64,000 nucleotides of DNA from positions 2,728,001 through 2,792,000 of the forward strand of contig JAEUWY010000001.1 in NCBI GenBank assembly GCA_022059125.1, given 5' to 3'. This stretch comes from Corynespora cassiicola (lineage: Eukaryota; Ascomycota; Dothideomycetes; Pleosporales; Corynesporascaceae). Below are positions 1-10,304 of the stretch, piece by piece; within the stretch, counting starts at the first letter, position 1; the number at the start of each line of letters is the position of its first letter. Position numbers and translations under genes: made by a program. The notes below the pieces were generated by a model. That model was not told where the DNA came from and did no database searches. It saw nothing but the letters and a program-made list of their open reading frames with translations.

Positions 1-710
1 GGAATAGTTATGGCACGTTGCCGTGCCGAAGATTTTATACACACTTTGCCGTGCCGATTTTTGCTCTCAGATGATGAGGTGAGGCGGGTCCGCAGCGAGT
101 AATGATCAAAAGTCCAGGCCCTGCAGTTCCGACGGGACCAACGTTTGCGGAGAAAATCGCCCTTCCGGATCGCTTGGAGGGTTTCCTTGGGACTCTGAAG
201 TAGCGCACCCATCGGCACACACCGCCTCTGCATAGCACCGGCACAGCTGCAGGTGCGGTATATAGCATCGTCACGTAGTAGGGCAGCAGGGTGGTGGCCT
301 TGGGAGCCCGTTCGCTATCCGCCTCGGCCGCTGGCGTTCGCATTGCCCTTCGGACCAGGCATGTTCTCGGCCGGTGGAGAAGGGATAGTCGCTGCATACG
401 GCAGGGCTCATCGGCGCCCCTCGCGGAAAGCCTACGGTCTCGCACTCGTTCAATCAAACTATTATTAAGACCGAGATGGCGTCGCCGCGGCGTGCAGTGG
501 GTAAGCCAGGCATGCAGGGCGCAGCCAATCACGCGGGGCGCAATTCGAAGCCGATGGCCGGCACCTTGGTTTCTTCTCCGCATATGAAAGAACGAATTCT
601 GTCCCATTCCCACCGTACCATCCATCCCTACCCTCCGTCTTGCTTTTGCACCCTCACGATACCACAAGCCGCGCCCGCCACTCGATCCCTCTGACATCGC
701 CATTGACGCC
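1..710. other. Gene-free 5' stretch upstream of HEM1
   Basis: No convincing gene is seen here. A 290-codon minus-strand frame (35-907) is Arg/Pro-rich low-complexity translation that runs into HEM1 on the opposite strand, so I treat it as a shadow. The stretch probably holds the HEM1 promoter and leader; about 570-700 is pyrimidine-rich just before the start codon, as is common before fungal transcription starts. Confidence 0.5.
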
Positions 711-2667
711 ATGGAGGCCCTTTTGCGCCAGTCGAGGTCCATGTGCCCATTTCTCCACAAGACGTCGCCCGCCACCCTCCGCTCGCTCTCCACCACGGCC
801 GCCGGCCACGAGGTCTCCCCGGGCGGCGGAAGCATGTCCAACCTGCAGGTCCTTGCCCGCCGCTGCCCCATCATGGGCAAGGCCCTCGCCGTCCAGAGCG
901 CCCGCACTGGAAACAGCGCCCTTGCTGGCGCTTTCGGAGGCGTCCGGGCCTACCACAGCCGCGTCAATCGTGCCAGGCTGCACACGTCGAGCGCAAAGGA
1001 AGCGCAAGCTGTTGAGATTGAGAATCTCCGCGCCAAGCAAGGTACGTAGCCTTCGCGCACATGTGTCCCCACCGCATCCGTTGGGAGCTGAGACGGAATG
1101 GGTGCGCACCAAAAATCACCTCAGCTGACTGAATGCAACAGTGCCCTTCCCGCACGCTGCCCAGAAGACTGCAAAGGCCCAAGCAGCAACTCCCGCTGAG
1201 AATCCGCATGCCGCAAAGGCCGCTCAATTCAACTATGAGGCCTTTTACGAGAATGAGCTGGACAAAAAGCACAAGGACAAATCGTACCGCTACTTCAACA
1301 ACATCAACCGCCTGGCCAAGGAATTTCCCCGCGCCCACATGGCGTCCAAGGAGGAGAAAGTGACGGTCTGGTGCTCCAATGACTACCTCGGCATGGGCCG
1401 CAACTCGCATGTGCTGAAGAGCATGCACGAAACCCTGGACATGTACGGCGCGGGAGCTGGAGGCACGAGAAACATCTCTGGCCACAACCAGCATGCCGTT
1501 GGGCTTGAGGGTACCATTGCAAAGTTGCACGCAAAGGAAGCCGCACTGGTTTTCTCGTCCTGCTACGTCGCCAACGATGCCACGCTCGCGACCCTTGGAA
1601 GCAAACTACCTAACTGTGTGATTCTTTCCGACAGCCTGAATCATGCCTCGATGATCCAGGGCATTCGTCATTCGGGCGCAAAGAAGATGGTGTTCAAGCA
1701 CAATGACGTTGCTGACTTGGAGGCCAAGCTGGCCTCCATCCCAGCCGAATATCCCAAAATCATTGCCTTTGAGAGTGTGTACAGCATGTGCGGCTCGATT
1801 GGCCCGATCGAGGAGATTTGCGATCTCGCTGAAAAGTACGGCGCAATCACTTTCCTCGATGAAGTCCATGCCGTTGGCATGTATGGACCACACGGTGCCG
1901 GCGTTGCCGAGCACCTCGACTACGAAGCCCACCAAGCCGGCAGGCCAAAGGGCACCATCATGGACCGCATAGACATCATCACCGGAACCCTTGGAAAGGC
2001 CTATGGCTGTGTCGGCGGCTACATTGCTGGCTCTACCAAGCTGGTTGATACCATCAGGTCTCTTGCCCCTGGCTTCATCTTCACCACCTCTCTGCCCCCC
2101 GCGACCATGGCCGGTGCCAAGGCTGCGATTGAATACCAATCCAACTACCAGGGCGACAGGCGTCTCCAGCAGCTGCATACGCGTGCCGTAAAGGACGCGC
2201 TGAACGCCCGTGACATCCCTGTCATCCCCAATCCTAGCCACATTGTCCCCGTCCTCGTTGGAAACGCAGAGGTTGCCAAGAAGGCGAGCGACATGCTGCT
2301 CGAGGACTGGGGCATCTATGTGCAGGCCATCAACTACCCCACGGTTCCCGTTGGCCAGGAACGCCTCCGTGTTACCCCCACGCCCGGCCACACGCGTGAG
2401 TTCCGTGAACACTTGGTCCAAGCATTTGACAGCGTCTGGGAGGAGCTCGGAATCAAGCGCACCAGCGAGTGGGCCTCCGAGGGAGGCTTCATCGGTGTCG
2501 GTGAGGCCGACAAGGAGGAGGAGCTGCCACTCTGGACCGACGAGCAGCTCGAGGTTGATGGCGTGCTGAAGAAGATGGCAGCCGGCCAAGACCCAGCGAA
2601 CGCACTCGAGTCGCTCCTCGAGAAGGAGAGACTTACGGCGGCCCAGGCCGTCGGTGCTGCCGTCTAA
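711..2667 (+). CDS. HEM1: 5-aminolevulinate synthase, mitochondrial
   Basis: This enzyme condenses glycine with succinyl-CoA, using PLP, to make 5-aminolevulinate, the first committed step of heme synthesis, in the mitochondrial matrix. Exons 711-1041 and 1142-2667 are joined across a 100-nt intron (GTACGT...CAACAG, CTGACT-like branch). The join gives 618 aa, normal for fungal ALAS. Residues 1 to about 110 are a Ser/Ala/Arg-rich presequence carrying two Cys-Pro heme-regulatory motifs, MCPF (Cys12) and RCPIM (Cys52). The core is an alpha-oxoamine synthase fold, with [12 protein letters not shown], the cofactor-binding LDEVHAVG, and the Schiff-base lysine at about K396 in [11 protein letters not shown]-terminal extension of about 60 residues is acidic. 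The ATG at 711 is the first that supplies the full presequence. The family call is very safe. Feedback of heme on import or stability through the CP motifs is known in animals and inferred here. Confidence 0.97.
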
Positions 2668-3371
2668 AGCCGCTTCAGCAGTTTCTGCAACACCTTGCAA
2701 TGTCTGCGATTTCGGTGGGTGGTCTGGTCGCTCGCTTTCTGTTCATCTTGAGACCCTGGAGGTTTGCTCCACACCAGTTGATAGGTCGATTTCAATGTAC
2801 TTGGGCAATCCGCTGCCTGTTACTGAGTGCAAGTATGCCGGACCATTAGATGCATTGAGACGTGACTGTGCTGCCATCTGCTATGACGTGCCCCGGACTC
2901 TGGAAATGCCATTGTCAAAACCCCAAAGACGTGCCGGCGTGTGAAAGCAGGTCATGGCTGTGCGGTCCACGGGTTCACCGTTCACCTCGCCGTTGGTCCC
3001 TGCCCCGCGAGCCGCAATTACATAAGCGACTGGCGCCAAGACCACGGGCGGTGCCCCAGGGCTAGTAAGACACTTCGCCAAACTGCTCAAGACAACTTCC
3101 CTCGCCCTCCCGCAGACCGCGTCCACCGCAGCGAGACAACGCCAACCTGTCTCTGCTTCCGCATCTGCTGCAGCGGACTTACCCTCCTTTCTCCTTAACC
3201 CACCCCCCCTGTTTGCCATCGCGCGTCTGCGAAGCCCAATTCCCCAGCTTTAGTCCGACGTCACTAGGGTTCCGCCGCGACCGTGGTTGCAGCTCTGCGC
3301 AGTCCCGCGCGAGCTCAGCACCCCTCCCGCCTCTTGTCTCTGTTGCTCGTCGGCCCCTACAGAGCTCCAAG
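2668..3371. promoter_or_regulatory. HEM1 3' region and THO2 promoter/leader
   Basis: This 704-nt spacer lies between two genes on the same strand. The second half (about 3080-3370) is strongly pyrimidine-rich, as expected for a fungal promoter and 5' leader. The THO2 frame is open back to 3213, but only through a non-ATG codon, so the stretch before 3372 is taken as untranslated. No other gene is seen. Confidence 0.45.
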
Positions 3372-6300
3372 ATGGCTCCGTCTCAGAAACGGAAGCGCGG
3401 TGACTTCCGTCAGCACTCGTACTCGCACGACGACGACAGCGGCGGCCGCCCGTCCCCCCATCGCCCGCAGAACCTGCCCATGGCACATCAACACCACAAC
3501 CAAAACAGCCCTCGCGGCGGCCGTCGGGGCAGTCGTAACGTCGGCCGTGGTGGTGCCTCCAGCGTACCTCCCAGTCCTGGCGTTGCCAACGCGTCTCCCA
3601 CGACAATGTCTCCGCCAGCGCAAGCAAGCTCTGCTCAGGCAAGCTCCGCCCAAGCTGCCAGGCCGCCCGCCGCACAACCTGCTCCATCAAGCTCTGCACC
3701 TCCGGCCGATATTCGCCATGAGAGGCGCGAGGTCCCCGAGTTCAACGAGTACATAACGCCCGCGCGCGTCGCCAATTGGACTGCAGAGGCACGCGCTGCC
3801 ATCATCGATGCTGCCAACACGGCCTTCCGCGACGACGACTTCGCGACGCTCACTCTCATATTCGAGGAGATGGTTGCAGCCTGCTTGGAGAGATGGCTTG
3901 ACCCCACCATGCTGGGCGTCGTGGTTCGCGACATTCTCGCCAATGTGCAGGACGATGCTGCGGGTCCTGCTTCGCTATTCCTCGATGCTGTCACCACCCA
4001 GAGCGAACACCGCTCCGTATATGACCAGATGAGACTCATGCTGCTTGCCACAGAGATCCCGGCCTCTCAACTACGCAGCGATCTCGATGCCAACATCCTC
4101 ACCGCGCTCGAACTCGTCCGCCAAAGCTTCCCCCGCGTTGCCATCCGCAAGGCTACCCACTCGCTCTACAGCCAGTCCAATTTCAATCTTTTGCGCGAAG
4201 AGTCCGAGGGCTACGCCAAGCTCAAGACCACATATTTCACCACCGTCTATAATGAGCCTCCAAACCAGTCCGTCGTCGCCGATACGCTTGAGCAAGTGCG
4301 CGGTCTTACAGGTGTGTTCCATCTTGATGTCGGTAGGGTCCTTGACATCACCCTTGACGTCTTTGCGAACCTTCTCGTCCGGCATGGAAAGTTTTTCGTC
4401 AAGCTCCTTCGCTCAAGCGAGTGGTGGCCACAGACTCGCCATGTGGACGGTATCGAGTGGTTGGAGCCTAAAGTGTCGGCACTGCCCGGTTGGGCCCTCC
4501 CTGAATCCCATCTCTGGCATTACTCAAACGAAGAGAGAGACCTCCAACTCCTGCTCCGTGAACAGCGCGACATCAAGTTTTGGGAGCGAATCGGTGAACT
4601 AGGCGAACGCGCCAGTTTCGATGTCTTTTACGAGCTCGGAGCTCGCCGCATCACCCACAACCACAACAAAGACGACGAGCCATTGTCCACCGAGGGCAAT
4701 TTGACCCAACAGCAATGGGCAAAGGAATGGATGGTCCAGACAAACACTCTGCCCCCGTCTGGCAACCGCGATGCCGCCCAATTGCTAGGCTTCAAGCTCC
4801 AGTTTTATGCTTCAGACACACGGGATGCAAACGACGTCCTCCCGGAGAATTTGATGTACCTGGCAGCGCTCCTCATCAAGACTGGTTTCGTCTCCATCAT
4901 GGACCTCTATCCCCACCTTTACCCCCCGGACGAGAGGATGTCAGAGCACAAGGAAAATCTCATCAAGCAGAATCGAGAGAAGGATGCCAAAGCTCGTGGA
5001 ATCTCTTCAAATGCACTCGCCATGAGTGTACTGCCCGATGATAATCTCCCGGCTCCCGCTCCCGCCATCACCCGACTGCGAGATTCCGAAGCCAAATCCA
5101 AGCCCGAGTCTGAGCGCAGTACCCCCGCCAAGTCAGACGAAGAAGCACCGACACCTCTTCCAGAGCCTGTTGACCAAAAGGCTTCTCTCCTCCGCAGCCT
5201 CCTGTGCATCGGCGCCATCCCCGAGGCTTTCTTCATTCTTGGTCGCTTTCCGTGGATGCTTGACGTATACCCGGACCTTCACAGTTATATACACCGTCTT
5301 GCCCACCATTCATTGAGCAAGGTATACGAGTGGGCGCGACCTACTGCTCTTAACCCAGACGGACCCATTGTCAAGGGAGTTCAGCGTAAAGAGCCTCGTA
5401 CTGCCGACTATGTCCCTCGCAAAGTCATGCGCTGGGCTAAGCCCGAGGAGAAGGACGGTGGCGATGGTATAGAATACCGATTTTACTGGGAAGACTGGAA
5501 TGACAATGTTCCCATCTGCCAGAACGTCGACGACGTCTTCAAGCTTTGCCAAACGCTTCTCGGTATTCTCGGTGCTGAGTGCGGCAAAGATGCCGTGCTC
5601 TTAACCAAACTGGCCCGCATTGGCAGGAAGAGCCTCTCTGAAGATCCATCCGAGGAAAACCGCGACCGATGGTTCGAATTCTCCGCTTCCTTCATGGCGC
5701 CTGCGCTTTCTTTTACTGGCCAAAACCCCGGCGTGGTCAATGAAGTCTGGGATCTTTTCCAGCGCTTCGACACTTTAACGCGTTACCGCATCTACGATTC
5801 CTGGTTCAACAACCCCAAAGGACCCTTGCGCCTCATGTTCCAGCAGGCACAAAAGGACACCAAGCACATTTGCCGGCGCATCAGTACGGAGAATACGAGG
5901 GATTCTGCTCGTGCAATTGCGAAGCTCGCCAACTCTTGCCCTGGCATCGTTTTCCAACAGGCGCTGCAGCAGGGCCAATCTTATAGCAACATGATTGACA
6001 CCCTCGTGGAGTGCAGTCGATACCTGACGTTCCTCGGCTACGATTGTTTGACATGGACGTTCATTACGGCTTTTGGCCAGTCAGGCCGAGTTGCTTTGCA
6101 GGGCGACGGAATGCTCACAAAGTCCTGGCTCAAGAACACGGCTACCTTCATCGGCAAGGTATACCGGCGTTATAGCATGATGAACCCCGCTCCGATTCTC
6201 CAGTTCATCGCACATCATCTCCTGCATAAAGACGGCGAGTTGCACTTCTTGTCAGTCTTGGAACAACTCGTCACCTCCATGGCTGGCATCGGATTGGCTG

Positions 6301-9300
6301 GCCCCCTCACAGAGCAGCTCGTCCTCGCAGTGTCCTCCGGCTCGTACCTCCGGTCTTTTACGCTGGAGCATCACCTCGGCGATCATCGTCACCAAGCTGA
6401 GCGGTCCGCCAAGCGTCTCCTTAAGTGCTCCAAGGATGCAGGTCAGATCGCCAAGATATTGATCGCACTCGGTCAGCTGGCAGAGGATTTGCCTGACCGC
6501 AAGGAGCTCCAGGGCGCACCTACTAAAGTGCTCTCTGCAAACCAAGACAACGTGCGGGCCTTCTTCGCTCAGTACCTCGACTTTGTCCTTAGCAACGTTC
6601 CGGTCGAAGAACAAGAGAAACTCATTCCAGGAGTTGTAGAGCTTCTGTCCGAGGGACTCGTGGAGCCCCAGATCGCCTGGGCCATCACTCGTAACAGCAT
6701 CGCCGCCAAGGTGAATGCTGCTCGTCTGGCAAAATCCACCAGCGAGGTTCAATCGGACAGTCAAGGCGATGATAACGTCAAAATGGCCGATGCCGACCAA
6801 GACGCAACTCCCAACGGCGTCACCTCCGACACAGAAATGAAGGATGCTCCTGAAGCGTCCCCGAAGTCCAACGGATCGACCGAACTTGCCGCGTCGCAGG
6901 ATCCCAACCCTGTGATTGAGCAGCTGTCTGAAGAGCTAAGGTCCAAGGTTCCTGAGGTTTACGGCATCCATGGCATATCCCCAGTCTTCTACGTCACTTT
7001 CTGGCAACTATCGCTCGCCGACATTTATATCCCGACTTGTTCAAGCCCAAGCGAAGACTTGTGCAAGATGCAGTACAAGGATGCGCAAGCCCACTTCCGC
7101 AACAAGATCAATCGTTCTACCGACCGACGTAACCACGACTCACTCGAGAAACGCCAAGCGCGCACTCAGATCGACAAGCTCGAGGCCGAGTACGATGAGC
7201 TCGCAAAGTCTTCGCAGCTTACAGCAGCCGAGCTTCGTCACGAAATGCATCGCTGGTTCAAGGACCCTCCGATGATGGGCAAACCAGCTGCCGAGTTCCA
7301 CACCTCACTTTTGGAGAAGTGCTTCATCCCCCGACTTTGCATGTCGATGCAGGATGCCCAGTTTGCAGCAACCATGTTGAAGTTTATGCACAAATCCGGA
7401 GTACCTGGCTTCCGGACACTGATGCTGTTGGACCGTCTCTTCTCCGCCAACAAGCTGATGAATCTTATTCGGTCCTTGACGGAAGAGAATGCCAAATACT
7501 TTGGCCGATTCCTCAACGACATTCTGAAAGAGTTGCAGACCTGGCACGAGAACAAGGACGACAAGTACACCAAGAGCGCCCATGGACCGGACAATTCGCT
7601 TCCTGGTTTCTGCCGTTCCTTCAACGCAGACAGGACTCCGGATAAAGACAAGATGCTCTCCTATGACGAGTTCCGTCATATACTATTTAAGTGGCACAAG
7701 GAACTCACGTCGGCACTTAAGACGTGTTTTGAGAAGGGCGAGTACATGGAAATCCGCAACTCGATCAATATCCTGAACGCAATCTCTACCACGTTCCCTA
7801 GGGTGGACTGGATGGGCCGCGATCTTCGCCAGCTCGTTCAGAATCTTGCAAACAACGATAGTCGTGATGACCTCAAGGTTGCAGCCAACTCGCTGCTATC
7901 GGCCTTCAAGAGGGGTGAGAAGCGATGGATGGCCGAAAGCATGTTCTCTCAGGGAGAACCGGGAAAGGAGAGCCCCAAGGCCGAGCCAGAGCCGTCCAAA
8001 ACGCCTCGTCCACAGGACATCGCAGCCGCGAAACTCAGTGCTACGGCACCCTCGTTCCAGCCCAAACCGTCATCTACCAATGGCACACCTAGGGCGACTC
8101 GCGAAACCTCCGAAGCCGACGTGGGTAGAACACGGAGCTCCAACGCTGAGACTACATCTACCCCACGTGTACCTACTGAAGCTCGGCATTCGACTCCAGC
8201 ACAGGCAAAAGAGTCGTTCAAACATACATCGACTCCCATGTCAGGTCGCCCGGAGAGCAGGAACGGCCCTCCATCCTTGTCTTCCGCCAACAGGCAGACA
8301 CACGCACTGCCCACAAGACCCGATGGACAGCATTTGCATCCTAGACAACCAGAGCGTGTCGTTGAACGCCAGGCTGAGTACCATGCTCATGGCAGGGGAG
8401 AGGCTAGGGGCCCTCCCAGGGAGTACGGCCGCTCTGATATGATGCGGGAGCGCGAGGCGTCTCCTAGCCGCTACCCTCGCCGCACACCCGACAGGAACAT
8501 GCCTTCCGCCGATCTTCGTGAATGGAATACACGCGACCCTAGGGAGTACGATGATCGGACTCTTCGTGCGCCACCTCGCGATGCTCGGGGTCCGCCGGTG
8601 CGCGGTTCATGGAATGACAACTTCCGCGATCCACGGGAGCCTCGTGACCCACGCGAGATGCGGGATCCGAGGGACCACCGCGAGATGAGGGAACCTAGGG
8701 AGATGCGCGAGCGTGCTGACTCGCGAGCCCACCAGCGCCCACCCCCAATGGATGGTAGGAATCGGATGCATCCCGGCCAGAATCCGGGTGTTGATGATGT
8801 TCCTCACCGTCGTGATGGCCCCGGCGTCCACCAGGGCAGCGAACGGACTGAGATCCTTCCTCCTCGACCACCCCATGCTGGACCGCCTTCTGGCACAGAC
8901 AAGACCTTGATCAACCCCGATCGCGCCGCGTTCATTAACGATGACCGTGGGCGGACCGAGTCTCTGAGGCCTGATCGTGATATGCGTCGCGACCGAGGAT
9001 CACGACCCCAGTCTCCACGCCGAGGAGCAGACGACCGAGCATCATCCTTCCACGGCCACAGCGACCCTATGCGTGACCAGCGTGAAGCTCGAGGCCCTCC
9101 CCCGCCCTACGTTTCAAACCGGGAGCGTCGTGAAGAGCCTGCTGGCATGACGCCCACTGGCCCCCGTGTAGGCCGTACTGACCCTTCGTCTTCTGGTCGT
9201 GTCTCTCGAGACATGTTCCAGCCAACGCAGTCTTCCCGTGGTCCTTCGCATCAGGCACAAGACCCCAACTACGGTCGTCTCAACCAGCCATCGGAAACAA

Positions 9301-10304
9301 TTCCTTCAGGACCTCGTAGTAAGACTTCCGGGCGCCATTCCAAGTATCATATTGCTAACCCTGACGAAGATCCTGCCGCCGACCGTCGCGATTCTCAGGC
9401 GCCCAATGCTGGACCTCGACCAGATCCAGCTGGCGTGCATCCTAGCCGTCTGACGAATTTCCGGGGTGCACCGACTGTGCAGACAGACGTGCCAGGCGCC
9501 CCTAGTGGTCCTAGGAGCTCAGGTAGGACGCCTCAGGGCCCTCTGCCCTCCCCCTCGTCTCGCGGACCTCCACCCACTGGGCCGTCTACGGACCGCAACC
9601 CGCGAAACCAGGACAACCGAAATCCATTACGGGCAATCAACAGTGTGCTAACTCAGAACGCTCCTTCAGGCCCTGCTCCCAATGAGCGATCATCTGAGCG
9701 ATCATCTGAGCGAAGCACTCCGGCTCAAAATGCTCCCCAGATTCGTGGACGCGGTGCCAATCGAGCAAACGGGCCCCCGGATGCACAGATGATGGGCACT
9801 CCGCTCGGATCTCAGTCTCATCCCGGCACTCCAAATGCGCGGGCTGATGGCCAGCACCAGCGCTCTGGACGCAACGACAATTCGATACGTGTAGAGAACC
9901 ACTCCCAAGAAGACGGCCGATTGGACTCGAGGCCACACCGACATGGTCAGCGCGGCGAGCGGTCCAATCGAGCGAGGAGCCGGTCACCAAACCATACCGA
10001 ACGTCGACCTGAAGAGCGAAGCAGCAGGAACGGTCCGACTGAGAGGAGCAATCGCGTCGAGGAACCAGAGCGTGGCAATGAGCGTGAGCGAGGCCCAGGA
10101 CGTGAAAAGCGCAGTGATAGAGAAAGTGGTAGGCGTGAGAGGGAGAGGGAGGGTGGTGAGCGATCCACGCGGGAGCGGCGCGAGCGTCCCCGCGAGGAAG
10201 GCCGACGTAGCGGCAGGGATGATGGACGTGACGGCAGGAAGCGTGGACGAGAGCCCGAGGAGCCTCAGCGATTTGAAGACCCGAAGAGACGGCGCAGCGG
10301 TTAA
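3372..10304 (+). CDS. THO2: THO complex subunit 2 (Tho2/THOC2)
   Basis: This is the largest subunit of the THO/TREX complex, which couples transcription elongation to mRNP packaging and export and suppresses R-loops in the nucleus. The frame is uninterrupted over 6.9 kb and encodes about 2310 aa, the usual size in filamentous fungi. The start is the ATG at 3372, giving MAPSQKRKRGD with a basic nuclear-localisation-like cluster. Order: a disordered Ser/Pro/Gln-rich N terminus (to about 120); a long helical THOC2 N/middle region (about 125-1150) including FWERIGELGERASFDVFYELGARR; the Tho2 domain from about 1190 (PEVYGIHGISPVFYVTFWQLSLADIY) to about 1510; then about 800 disordered residues. That tail is rich in Arg/Asp/Glu/Pro, has repeated RDPRE/REMR units near 1755-1780, and ends in Arg/Glu runs typical of RNA-binding tails. 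No intron is needed. HEM1 lies upstream on the same strand. Confidence 0.95.
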   Translation: MAPSQKRKRGDFRQHSYSHDDDSGGRPSPHRPQNLPMAHQHHNQNSPRGGRRGSRNVGRGGASSVPPSPGVANASPTTMSPPAQASSAQASSAQAARPPAAQPAPSSSAPPADIRHERREVPEFNEYITPARVANWTAEARAAIIDAANTAFRDDDFATLTLIFEEMVAACLERWLDPTMLGVVVRDILANVQDDAAGPASLFLDAVTTQSEHRSVYDQMRLMLLATEIPASQLRSDLDANILTALELVRQSFPRVAIRKATHSLYSQSNFNLLREESEGYAKLKTTYFTTVYNEPPNQSVVADTLEQVRGLTGVFHLDVGRVLDITLDVFANLLVRHGKFFVKLLRSSEWWPQTRHVDGIEWLEPKVSALPGWALPESHLWHYSNEERDLQLLLREQRDIKFWERIGELGERASFDVFYELGARRITHNHNKDDEPLSTEGNLTQQQWAKEWMVQTNTLPPSGNRDAAQLLGFKLQFYASDTRDANDVLPENLMYLAALLIKTGFVSIMDLYPHLYPPDERMSEHKENLIKQNREKDAKARGISSNALAMSVLPDDNLPAPAPAITRLRDSEAKSKPESERSTPAKSDEEAPTPLPEPVDQKASLLRSLLCIGAIPEAFFILGRFPWMLDVYPDLHSYIHRLAHHSLSKVYEWARPTALNPDGPIVKGVQRKEPRTADYVPRKVMRWAKPEEKDGGDGIEYRFYWEDWNDNVPICQNVDDVFKLCQTLLGILGAECGKDAVLLTKLARIGRKSLSEDPSEENRDRWFEFSASFMAPALSFTGQNPGVVNEVWDLFQRFDTLTRYRIYDSWFNNPKGPLRLMFQQAQKDTKHICRRISTENTRDSARAIAKLANSCPGIVFQQALQQGQSYSNMIDTLVECSRYLTFLGYDCLTWTFITAFGQSGRVALQGDGMLTKSWLKNTATFIGKVYRRYSMMNPAPILQFIAHHLLHKDGELHFLSVLEQLVTSMAGIGLAGPLTEQLVLAVSSGSYLRSFTLEHHLGDHRHQAERSAKRLLKCSKDAGQIAKILIALGQLAEDLPDRKELQGAPTKVLSANQDNVRAFFAQYLDFVLSNVPVEEQEKLIPGVVELLSEGLVEPQIAWAITRNSIAAKVNAARLAKSTSEVQSDSQGDDNVKMADADQDATPNGVTSDTEMKDAPEASPKSNGSTELAASQDPNPVIEQLSEELRSKVPEVYGIHGISPVFYVTFWQLSLADIYIPTCSSPSEDLCKMQYKDAQAHFRNKINRSTDRRNHDSLEKRQARTQIDKLEAEYDELAKSSQLTAAELRHEMHRWFKDPPMMGKPAAEFHTSLLEKCFIPRLCMSMQDAQFAATMLKFMHKSGVPGFRTLMLLDRLFSANKLMNLIRSLTEENAKYFGRFLNDILKELQTWHENKDDKYTKSAHGPDNSLPGFCRSFNADRTPDKDKMLSYDEFRHILFKWHKELTSALKTCFEKGEYMEIRNSINILNAISTTFPRVDWMGRDLRQLVQNLANNDSRDDLKVAANSLLSAFKRGEKRWMAESMFSQGEPGKESPKAEPEPSKTPRPQDIAAAKLSATAPSFQPKPSSTNGTPRATRETSEADVGRTRSSNAETTSTPRVPTEARHSTPAQAKESFKHTSTPMSGRPESRNGPPSLSSANRQTHALPTRPDGQHLHPRQPERVVERQAEYHAHGRGEARGPPREYGRSDMMREREASPSRYPRRTPDRNMPSADLREWNTRDPREYDDRTLRAPPRDARGPPVRGSWNDNFRDPREPRDPREMRDPRDHREMREPREMRERADSRAHQRPPPMDGRNRMHPGQNPGVDDVPHRRDGPGVHQGSERTEILPPRPPHAGPPSGTDKTLINPDRAAFINDDRGRTESLRPDRDMRRDRGSRPQSPRRGADDRASSFHGHSDPMRDQREARGPPPPYVSNRERREEPAGMTPTGPRVGRTDPSSSGRVSRDMFQPTQSSRGPSHQAQDPNYGRLNQPSETIPSGPRSKTSGRHSKYHIANPDEDPAADRRDSQAPNAGPRPDPAGVHPSRLTNFRGAPTVQTDVPGAPSGPRSSGRTPQGPLPSPSSRGPPPTGPSTDRNPRNQDNRNPLRAINSVLTQNAPSGPAPNERSSERSSERSTPAQNAPQIRGRGANRANGPPDAQMMGTPLGSQSHPGTPNARADGQHQRSGRNDNSIRVENHSQEDGRLDSRPHRHGQRGERSNRARSRSPNHTERRPEERSSRNGPTERSNRVEEPERGNERERGPGREKRSDRESGRREREREGGERSTRERRERPREEGRRSGRDDGRDGRKRGREPEEPQRFEDPKRRRSG

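Noticed and set aside
35..907. 290-codon minus-strand open frame upstream of and into HEM1
   Set aside because: The Arg/Pro/Ala-rich composition is typical of antisense translation of GC-rich DNA; it overlaps HEM1 exon 1 and resembles no family.
1606..2700. 364-codon frame antisense to HEM1 exon 2
   Set aside because: It lies exactly opposite a highly conserved exon; a shadow frame.
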